Source: Hallerella sp963656065
Lineage (GTDB): Bacteria > Fibrobacterota > Fibrobacteria > Fibrobacterales > Fibrobacteraceae
Reading direction: 5' to 3'
DNA: 14,005 nucleotides
NCBI GenBank assembly: GCA_963656065.1
Contig: CAVKGV010000031.1
Location: 1 to 14,005 of the forward strand
The notes under the pieces were generated by a model. It saw only the letters and a list, made by a program, of their open reading frames with translations, ran no database searches and had not been told where the DNA came from. A program made the position numbers and the translations under genes. Below are positions 1 to 4,194 of the stretch, in pieces. Numbering within the stretch: the stretch's first letter is position 1; every line of letters starts with the position of its first letter.

Positions 1-2
1 AA

Positions 3-1091
3 CATCCTATTTTTTACCACCTTGCAGGAATTTGCGAAAAACAATATACGTTATCTGAATCCGGCGAAAACGGCCCATCGTGCGTCGTGGAAAATCTTTC
101 CGATGGCTCGAGCTACAAGGTCATCTGCGGCGGGGATTCGGTCGGCGTTGTCAAAAACGGCGTGGACGGGAACGACTGCTCGCTTGCGGACAACGGCGAC
201 GGAACCGTTTCGCAAATTTGCGGAGCGGATACGATCACGTTCTACAAGGCGTTTTGCGAAGGTTCCGTTTACGACCCGGAAAGAGCCTTCTGCTCTGGGG
301 ATTCCCTCTATTCTTGCGGCGGAAAGGCTTACGACCCGGCAGCGAAATTCTGTGCGGAAGATTCCATTTATGACCTGTGCGGCGGAATGACTTACGATCC
401 GAAGGATACCAGTTGGAAATGCTATGGCAGGAAACTCATTGGGCAATTCACGGACTCTCGAGACAACCAGACTTATTTGACTGTCAAAATCGGCGAACAG
501 GTCTGGATGGCGGAAAACCTGAATTATGCCTATTTGGTGAAAACAGCGAACATGGATTCTTTGAGTTTCTGTTACGACAATTCTGCAGATTCCTGCGCCA
601 AGTACGGTCGCCTTTACATGTGGTCCGCGGCGATGGATTCGGCTGCGGTGTTCGGCGATGACGGAAAAGGTTGCGGCATGGGAACAACATGCTCCGCGAC
701 AGGGATTGTCCGCGGCGTGTGTCCCGCGGGCTGGCACCTGCCGAACAACGAGAAATGGGAAACGCTTAAAACGTTCGTCGCGGAATCCCTCTTTGGCGGG
801 AATACGGACTCCGTCGGCTATGCGCTGAAATCGGCAAGCGGCTGGGATGATAACGCTAACGGCTCGGACTCATTTGGCTTCGGCGCTCTCCCGGCAGGAA
901 TTCTCTACGACTACGTAAACAACCAAGGATTTTCTTTCTTGGATATTCGCTTCAGCGCGAGCTTCTGGGGCTCTTCGGAGACCGGCGCGTACTACGCCAA
1001 CAACTACAATTTGGAATTAGACCATTCAATGTTGCGGTCGGGCAGCAATGTTAAAAATAGCGCTCTGTCTGTCCGCTGCGTCAAGGACTAG
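3..1091 (+). CDS. FISUMP-domain protein, 5'-incomplete (copy 1)
   Basis: The frame is open from base 3 to the TAG at 1089-1091, so the real start lies left of the window or has been lost. A GTG at 87 is available but falls inside sequence conserved with the second copy, so it is unlikely to be the start. The product begins with a piece related to the repeat unit (ENLSDGSSYKVICGGDS), then Cys-rich tandem segments of the form YDP...FC...Y.CGG, then a canonical FISUMP domain. The domain has its entry motif GQFTDSRDNQTY, then IGEQVWMAENLNYAY, VCPAGWHLP, SFWGSSE and the terminal SVRCVKD. The FISUMP family is known from many paralogous, mostly exported proteins of Fibrobacter; its molecular function is unknown. 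Homology to copy 2 begins only near base 57; the 18 codons before that do not resemble copy 2. The gene may therefore be a truncated or chimeric copy. Identity as a FISUMP protein is secure; its 5' structure is not. Confidence 0.85.
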   Translation, partial: HPIFYHLAGICEKQYTLSESGENGPSCVVENLSDGSSYKVICGGDSVGVVKNGVDGNDCSLADNGDGTVSQICGADTITFYKAFCEGSVYDPERAFCSGDSLYSCGGKAYDPAAKFCAEDSIYDLCGGMTYDPKDTSWKCYGRKLIGQFTDSRDNQTYLTVKIGEQVWMAENLNYAYLVKTANMDSLSFCYDNSADSCAKYGRLYMWSAAMDSAAVFGDDGKGCGMGTTCSATGIVRGVCPAGWHLPNNEKWETLKTFVAESLFGGNTDSVGYALKSASGWDDNANGSDSFGFGALPAGILYDYVNNQGFSFLDIRFSASFWGSSETGAYYANNYNLELDHSMLRSGSNVKNSALSVRCVKD

Positions 1092-1095
1092 TCTG

Positions 1096-1140
1096 AGCTT
1101 AAAACTGAGAGTGGAGTGTTGAGAGTTGAGAGTGGAGTGA
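1096..1140 (+). repeat. Purine-rich spacer tract, plus orientation
   Basis: A degenerate tract of GAGAGTGGAGTG / TTGAGAG words begins with GAGCTTAAAACTGAGAG just after the FISUMP copy 1 stop. Related tracts follow the FISUMP copy 2 stop (about 3479-3512) and lie next to palindromic units at about 1230-1250, 1364-1410, 3793-3832 and 3915-3945, so this is a recurring component of the mosaic. Confidence 0.6.
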
Positions 1141-1167
1141 CTTTTTAGCGAACTTTTCCTTCTAGCG

Positions 1168-1202
1168 GTCATCCTGGAGGGAGCTATGCGACCGATAGGA
1201 TC
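1168..1202 (-). repeat. Palindromic unit, reverse orientation (A type, variant core)
   Basis: It starts GTCATCCTGG and ends GATAGGATC. The outer arms ATCCT and AGGAT can pair. The core (AGGGAGCTATGCGACC) differs from the other A units, and the unit is 35 rather than 37 nt long. Confidence 0.75.
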
Positions 1203-1258
1203 CAGATCAGAACTTATAACTGAGAACTTAAATCTGAAAGTGGAATGACATCGGACGG

Positions 1259-1293
1259 GATTCTATCGGGTTCTTTGAACCCTCCAGAATGAC
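1259..1293 (+). repeat. Palindromic unit, forward orientation (B type)
   Basis: The 35-nt unit reads GATTCTATC, inner stem GGGTTC-TTT-GAACCC, then TCCAGAATGAC. The inner hairpin is a perfect 6-bp stem, and the outer arms ATTCT/AGAAT also pair. It is followed by a 21-nt linker and an A unit at 1315. Confidence 0.85.
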
Positions 1294-1314
1294 GGTGGAC
1301 ATGAACGTTCTTCT

Positions 1315-1351
1315 GTCATCCTGGAGCGAAGCGGCGCGGAGCGATAGGATC
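1315..1351 (-). repeat. Palindromic unit, reverse orientation (A type)
   Basis: The 37-nt unit runs from GTCATCCTGG to GATAGGATC with a GCGAAGCGGCGCGGAGC core. It is the inverted partner of the B unit ending at 1293, 21 nt away. Confidence 0.85.
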
Positions 1352-1363
1352 CAATCAGAACTA

Positions 1364-1410
1364 AAAGCTGAGAGTGAAGAGTGGAGTGTGGAAGGTTGAG
1401 AGTGGAATGA
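1364..1410 (+). repeat. Purine-rich spacer tract, plus orientation
   Basis: A degenerate tract of GAGAGTGAAGAGTGGAGTG-like words precedes the linker-plus-A module at 1412-1469. It is close to the reverse complement of the tract at 1885-1920. Confidence 0.55.
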
Positions 1411-1432
1411 TGGCGGGCATGAACGTTCTTCT

Positions 1433-1469
1433 GTCATCCTGGAGCGAAGCGGCGCGGAGCGATAGGATC
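1433..1469 (-). repeat. Palindromic unit, reverse orientation (A type)
   Basis: The unit is identical in sequence to the A unit at 1315-1351. The same kind of 21-nt linker precedes it (1412-1432), but the expected B hairpin upstream is missing except for its last few bases (AATGA), which suggests loss of that half. Confidence 0.85.
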
Positions 1470-1488
1470 CATGTCAGAGCTTAAAGCT

Positions 1489-1523
1489 GATTCTATCACT
1501 CCCTTCGGTCGTTCCAGAATGAC
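1489..1523 (+). repeat. Palindromic unit, forward orientation (B type)
   Basis: The 35-nt unit has inner arms ACTCCC-TTC-GGTCGT, which pair imperfectly (4 of 6), and outer arms ATTCT/AGAAT intact. A closely similar unit lies at 4015-4049. Confidence 0.8.
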
Positions 1524-1527
1524 GACG

Positions 1528-1562
1528 GATTCTATCGGATTCTTCGAATCCTCCAGAATGAC
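1528..1562 (+). repeat. Palindromic unit, forward orientation (B type)
   Basis: The 35-nt unit has inner stem GGATTC-TTC-GAATCC, a perfect 6-bp hairpin that differs from the unit at 1259 by compensatory changes in both arms. It lies 4 nt after the previous B unit. Confidence 0.85.
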
Positions 1563-1588
1563 GATAAACCGAAATTTCTGAAAAAACA

Positions 1589-1678
1589 GCGTGGCCATGG
1601 GGGTGGTTGCAAGGAAGGGGGACCTTGGCCTTCGCAACTCGGAAAGGTCCCCCTACCTTGCCCCTCGCCGGGAAGGCG
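1589..1678 (+). repeat. 90-bp inverted-repeat element with strong hairpin, left copy
   Basis: This matches the reverse complement of 3698-3787 at 87 of 90 positions by hand alignment. Inside it, 18-nt arms at 1609-1626 and 1644-1661 (GCAAGG.AGGGGGACCTT and its complement, one A-A mismatch) enclose a 17-nt loop that is identical in the right copy. No T-run follows, so it does not look like an ordinary intrinsic terminator. No open frame or transposase is associated. Confidence 0.9.
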
Positions 1679-1683
1679 ACCTA

Positions 1684-1722
1684 GTCGCTTGGCGACAAAA
1701 AGCCTAGACGTGCGAACGTCTA
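1684..1722 (+). repeat. Two small hairpins following the 90-bp element
   Basis: GTCGC-TTG-GCGAC spans 1684-1696 and TAGACGT-GCGA-ACGTCTA spans 1705-1722. Next to the right copy, at a corresponding position, there is a different small hairpin (CCGCC-TCTC-GGCGG, 3679-3692). The element may therefore include a second, poorly conserved stem. Confidence 0.5.
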
Positions 1723-1738
1723 ATTCCCGCTTCCCGCG

Positions 1739-1779
1739 AACTTAAATGTTTGCTGTTCTAAGCTCTAAGATCTATTAAC
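1739..1779 (+). repeat. CTTAAATGTTTGCTGTTCTAAG-type repeat
   Basis: The sequence AACTTAAATGTTTGCTGTTC continues as TAAGCTCTAAGATCTATTA. Related copies lie at 1919-1944 (partial) and 4155-4194. Confidence 0.65.
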
Positions 1780-1785
1780 TAAGCA

Positions 1786-1811
1786 ACTCCCTTCAGTCGT
1801 TCCAGAATGAC
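1786..1811 (+). repeat. Truncated palindromic unit (B type)
   Basis: It keeps ACTCCC-TTC-AGTCGT and TCCAGAATGAC but lacks the leading GATTCTATC, so the outer stem cannot form. It is a decayed copy of the unit seen at 1489 and 4015. Confidence 0.7.
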
Positions 1812-1820
1812 CGCGGGCGG

Positions 1821-1855
1821 GATTCTATCGAGGTCTTCGACCTCTCCAGAATGAC
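1821..1855 (+). repeat. Palindromic unit, forward orientation (B type)
   Basis: The 35-nt unit has inner stem GAGGTC-TTC-GACCTC, perfect over 6 bp and different from the stems at 1259 and 1528. Its flank GCACGAAAACGGTTCG resembles the flank after the unit at 4015. Confidence 0.85.
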
Positions 1856-1884
1856 GGCGCACGAAAACGGTTCGCTCCGCAGAC

Positions 1885-1920
1885 AACTCCACTCTCCACA
1901 TTCCACCCTCCACACTCAGA
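1885..1920 (-). repeat. Pyrimidine-rich tract, inverse of the spacer tracts
   Basis: AACTCCACTCTCCACATTCC and the following CTCCACACTC are close to the reverse complement of the GAGTGTGGA / GAGAGTGGAGTG tracts at 1096-1140 and 1364-1410. Part of the intergenic mosaic has therefore been inverted. Confidence 0.55.
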
Positions 1921-1944
1921 ACTTAAACGTTCACTGTTCTAAGC
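1919..1944 (+). repeat. Partial CTTAAACGTT..CTGTTCTAAG repeat
   Basis: AACTTAAACGTTCACTGTTC followed by TAAG matches the first half of the repeat at 1739-1779. Homology ends where the sequence leading to the next FISUMP gene begins. Confidence 0.55.
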
Positions 1945-2078
1945 CGCGAACATGGTAAGTGCGATGGATGTTTTTTTTGCAACTTTTTTGAAATATTCGC
2001 AGATCTTCCTCCTCAGCCGGTTCCTTTCTATCTTTTACGTAAACAAAATTAAACAGAGCTTTTTTCCCGAGGAATGTC

Positions 2079-3476
2079 ATGAAAAAGCAAGTCATCGTTT
2101 CCCTGTCAACTGTCGCGGTCGGGATCCTCCTTTCCGCTTGCGGTGACGACGTCACCAAGGTCACGAACGTGACAAACGAAGTTTCTGGCTTGGAAGTTGT
2201 CGCCTCTGCGGACTCGCTCGGCAAGTGCGACTCGGCAAGCGTTGGCAAAACGGTTTTTGCTTCGGATGAAAATGTTGCCTATATCTGTGCGGATTCGGGC
2301 TGGGTCCCGCTGTCCAAAAAACAAGAAGATGTTGTCTGTGTTGCAGAACTGCTCTCCGACAGTTCGGGCTATAAGATTATTTGCGGCGGAGACTCGGTCG
2401 GCGTCGTCAAAAACGGTTTAAATGGCGAAAACGGTTCGGACGGCAAGGACGGAGAATCCGGCGAAAACGGCACATCTTGCACGGTAGAAAATCTTTCCGA
2501 CGGCTCGGGCTACAAAGTTATTTGCGGTGGAGATTCGATCGGAGTTGTCAAGAACGGTTCGAACGGAGAGGACGGTTTAGACGGCGAAAACGGCAAAAAC
2601 GGAGCGGACGGGAACGGCTGCTCGCTCACCGACAATGGCGATGGAACCGTTACGCAGGTCTGCGGCGCGGACACGATCACGCTCTACAAGGCGTTTTGCG
2701 GAGGTTCCGTTTACGACCCGAAAAAAGCCTTCTGTTACGAGGGAACCGTTTATTCCTGTGGCGGAAAACCCTACGACCCGACAGAGAAATTCTGTGCGGA
2801 AGATTCCATTTATGGCCTGTGCAACGGAAATACTTACGATCCGTTGGCAAAATTCTGCGATTTCCGCAATATGACCATTTATCCCTATATCGTAATCGGC
2901 GAACAGACCTGGATGGCGGAAAACCTGAATTACGCCTATTTGGTGAAAACAACGAAACAGGATTCTTCGAGCTTCTGTTACGATAATTCTGCGGATTCCT
3001 GTGCCAAGTACGGTCGCCTCTATCTCTGGTCTGCGGCGATGGATTCCGCCGCCGTATTCAGCGATGACGGAATAGGTTGCGGCATGGGAACAACATGCCA
3101 CACAACAGGAAATGTCCGCGGCGTGTGTCCCGCAGGCTGGCACCAGCCAAGCTACGAGGAATGGGAAACTCTTGAAACGTTCGTCGCGGAATCCCTCTTT
3201 GGCGGGAAAACGGACTCCGTCGGCTATGCGCTGAAATCGACAAGCGGCTGGGATGAAAACACTAACGGTTCGGACGCATTTGGCTTCGGCGCTCTCCAGG
3301 CGGGGCTTCGCACCGAGGGCGGATATTTTATTCGCTACTACGCGGGCTTCTGGGCCGCTTCGGAGAACAACACAGAGACCGCCTACAACCGGGTTCTGCA
3401 GAGCTATTCCACTACAAGTACGTACCTTTTTTACGACAAGGACATCGCTATGTCTGTCCGCTGCATCAAGGACTAG
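2079..3476 (+). CDS. FISUMP-domain lipoprotein with collagen-like triplets (copy 2)
   Basis: The product is 465 residues. The ATG at 2079 follows a GAGGA ribosome-binding site (2069-2073) and opens a lipoprotein signal peptide whose lipobox LSAC puts the lipidated Cys at residue 21, so the protein should be membrane-anchored. Two copies of a ~26-residue unit (SGYK(I/V)ICGGDS(V/I)GVVKNG; residues ~87-112 and ~134-159) are each followed by a Gly-X-Y run (~113-131 and ~160-180). A Cys-rich set of YDP...FC repeats follows (~205-260), then the FISUMP domain (~272-465: IGEQTWMAENLNYAY, CPAGWHQP, FWAASE, terminal SVRCIKD). Unlike copy 1, the usual entry motif TDSRD.Q.Y.TVKIG is replaced by FRNMTIYPYIVIG. 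The Gly-X-Y runs probably form an extended stalk. Function is unknown; a surface or adhesive role is inferred only. The gene is flanked by inverted 90-bp elements and is the close paralogue of the upstream gene. Confidence 0.92.
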   Translation: MKKQVIVSLSTVAVGILLSACGDDVTKVTNVTNEVSGLEVVASADSLGKCDSASVGKTVFASDENVAYICADSGWVPLSKKQEDVVCVAELLSDSSGYKIICGGDSVGVVKNGLNGENGSDGKDGESGENGTSCTVENLSDGSGYKVICGGDSIGVVKNGSNGEDGLDGENGKNGADGNGCSLTDNGDGTVTQVCGADTITLYKAFCGGSVYDPKKAFCYEGTVYSCGGKPYDPTEKFCAEDSIYGLCNGNTYDPLAKFCDFRNMTIYPYIVIGEQTWMAENLNYAYLVKTTKQDSSSFCYDNSADSCAKYGRLYLWSAAMDSAAVFSDDGIGCGMGTTCHTTGNVRGVCPAGWHQPSYEEWETLETFVAESLFGGKTDSVGYALKSTSGWDENTNGSDAFGFGALQAGLRTEGGYFIRYYAGFWAASENNTETAYNRVLQSYSTTSTYLFYDKDIAMSVRCIKD

Positions 3477-3522
3477 TCTGAGCTTAGAACTGAGATCTGA
3501 GAGTAGAATGACATCGGGCAAG

Positions 3523-3557
3523 GATTCTATCGGGTTCTTCGAACCCTCCAGAATGAC
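3523..3557 (+). repeat. Palindromic unit, forward orientation (B type)
   Basis: The 35-nt unit has inner stem GGGTTC-TTC-GAACCC and outer arms ATTCT/AGAAT. It is followed by a 21-nt linker (GGTGGGCATAAACGCTCTTC plus T) and an A unit, like the module at 1259-1351. Confidence 0.85.
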
Positions 3558-3578
3558 GGTGGGCATAAACGCTCTTCT

Positions 3579-3615
3579 GTCATCCTGGAGCGAAGCTTTG
3601 CGGAGCGATAGGATC
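3579..3615 (-). repeat. Palindromic unit, reverse orientation (A type)
   Basis: The 37-nt unit runs GTCATCCTGG to GATAGGATC with a GCGAAGCTTTGCGGAGC core. It is followed by ATGTCAGAGCTTA, as is the A unit at 1433. Confidence 0.85.
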
Positions 3616-3697
3616 CATGTCAGAGCTTAGGTATGAGCGTGAAGAGTTGAAATGTTTTTGTTGCGAAGCGGCCCTTTTCCGCCTCTCGGCGGATGTG

Positions 3698-3787
3698 CGC
3701 CTTCCCGGCGGGGGGCAAGGCAGGGGGACCTTTCCGAGTTGCGAAGGCCAAGGTCCCCCTTCCTTGCAACCACCCCCAAGGCCACGC
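3698..3787 (-). repeat. 90-bp inverted-repeat element with strong hairpin, right copy
   Basis: This is the inverted copy of 1589-1678 (87 of 90 identical). Hairpin arms at 3715-3732 and 3750-3767 pair over 18 nt with a single C-T mismatch; the 17-nt loop is the exact complement of that in the left copy. Together the two copies bracket FISUMP copy 2. Confidence 0.9.
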
Positions 3788-3843
3788 CGAGTCTGAGCTG
3801 AGAGCTTATAGCTGAGAGTGAAGAGTTGGATGACGTCAGACGG

Positions 3844-3878
3844 GATTCTATCAAGGTCTTCGACCTCTCCAGAATGAC
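3844..3878 (+). repeat. Palindromic unit, forward orientation (B type)
   Basis: The 35-nt unit has inner arms AAGGTC-TTC-GACCTC, pairing except at the outermost position. It closely matches the unit at 1821. Confidence 0.8.
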
Positions 3879-3899
3879 AGTGCACGGGAACGCTCTACT

Positions 3900-3909
3900 G
3901 TCATCCTGA
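3900..3909 (-). repeat. Half of an A-type unit
   Basis: GTCATCCTGA stands exactly 21 nt after the preceding B unit, where a full A unit is expected, but the remainder is missing and GTACAGAACTTAGAGCTGAG follows instead. It is a decayed module. Confidence 0.6.
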
Positions 3910-3968
3910 GTACAGAACTTAGAGCTGAGTGTGAAGTGTTTTTTTGGAGCGAACTTTTCCTTCTGGCT

Positions 3969-3990
3969 GTCATCCTGAGCGATAGGATCC
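3969..3990 (-). repeat. Short A-type unit with internal deletion
   Basis: GTCATCCTGAGCGATAGGAT followed by CC retains both outer arms (ATCCT/AGGAT) but has lost the core. Its upstream flank (GCGAACTTTTCCTTCT) is the same as that of the A unit at 1168. Confidence 0.75.
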
Positions 3991-4014
3991 ATTTCAAAAG
4001 AAACGCTGAAAATG

Positions 4015-4049
4015 GATTCTATCACTCCCTTCGGTCGTTCCAGAATGAC
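4015..4049 (+). repeat. Palindromic unit, forward orientation (B type)
   Basis: The 35-nt unit has an ACTCCC-TTC-GGTCGT core and is identical in sequence to the unit at 1489-1523. Confidence 0.8.
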
Positions 4050-4121
4050 GGTGAACGAAAACGGTTCGTTTCAAATTCCCGTGTCCCGCTTAACTCATCC
4101 CGAAAACTTAGACGTCCACGG

Positions 4122-4153
4122 ACTACTCCCTGTTCCCTCATCCCTACTCCCTA
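4122..4153 (+). repeat. Low-complexity CTCCCT tract
   Basis: Irregular repeats of ACTCCCT / TTCCCTC / ATCCCT words lie between the palindrome cluster and the CTTAAATGT repeat. No gene or structure is evident. Confidence 0.5.
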
Positions 4154-4154
4154 G

Positions 4155-4194
4155 GAGCTTAAATGTCTGCGGTTCTAAACTCTAAGACCTAATT
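4155..4194 (+). repeat. CTTAAATGT..TTCTAAACTCTAAG repeat overlapping a gene end
   Basis: This is a copy of the repeat at 1739-1779. Its last bases (GACCTAATT) contain the complement of the TAG stop codon (4189-4191) of the minus-strand barrel gene, so the gene terminates inside the repeat. Confidence 0.6.

Larger units (their letters stand above)
1092..2078. repeat. Repeat-filled intergenic region between the two FISUMP genes
   Basis: This 987-base stretch has no convincing gene. It is a mosaic of short palindromic units in both orientations (listed separately), purine-rich GAGAGTGGAGTG-like tracts, a 90-bp hairpin element, and two copies of a CTTAAA(C/T)GTT..CTGTTCTAAG sequence. The last ~130 bases (about 1946-2078) are AT-rich and probably carry the promoter of the second FISUMP gene, but I see no convincing -35/-10 pair there. 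Short open frames on the minus strand encode peptides such as VILEGSKNPIES; these are translations of the palindromes. Confidence 0.85.
3477..4188. repeat. Repeat-filled intergenic region after FISUMP copy 2
   Basis: These 712 bases contain no convincing gene. They repeat the plan of the first region: purine-rich tract right after the stop codon, B unit, 21-nt linker, A unit, the inverted 90-bp element, further B and A units, then a low-complexity CTCCC tract and a copy of the CTTAAATGT repeat that runs into the 3' end of the convergent barrel gene. The first ~30 bases after the stop (CTAGTCTGAGCTTA) match those after copy 1, so the duplication extended past the gene. Confidence 0.85.

Noticed and set aside
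51..737. Long minus-strand open frame opposite FISUMP copy 1 (and a similar one at 2577-3566)
   Set aside because: These are antisense shadows of FISUMP coding sequence with Cys/His/Arg-rich peptides and no recognisable family; the plus-strand genes have clear domains and, for copy 2, a signal peptide and binding site.
892..1065. Diversity-generating retroelement variable repeat
   Set aside because: The location and composition are suggestive, but no reverse transcriptase, template repeat or IMH-like element is in the window, so I report only the mosaic pattern.
1228..1637. Minus-strand open frames encoding VILEGSKNPIES-like peptides
   Set aside because: They are translations of the palindromic units and spacer tracts, with no ribosome-binding sites and no domain; the same peptides reappear wherever the repeat does.
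1168..1855. CRISPR-like array
   Set aside because: The repeats occur in both orientations, are unevenly spaced, vary in their cores and have related rather than unique sequences between them; no cas gene is present.
1952..2146. Small plus-strand open frame with a hydrophobic N-terminus overlapping the start of FISUMP copy 2
   Set aside because: It overlaps the well-supported start at 2079 in another frame, lacks a ribosome-binding site, and its hydrophobicity comes from a T-rich leader.
3698..3787. Intrinsic terminator for FISUMP copy 2
   Set aside because: The hairpin is strong but lacks a following T-run on either strand and lies 220 bp past the stop; its inverted twin lies upstream of the gene, which fits a repeat element better.
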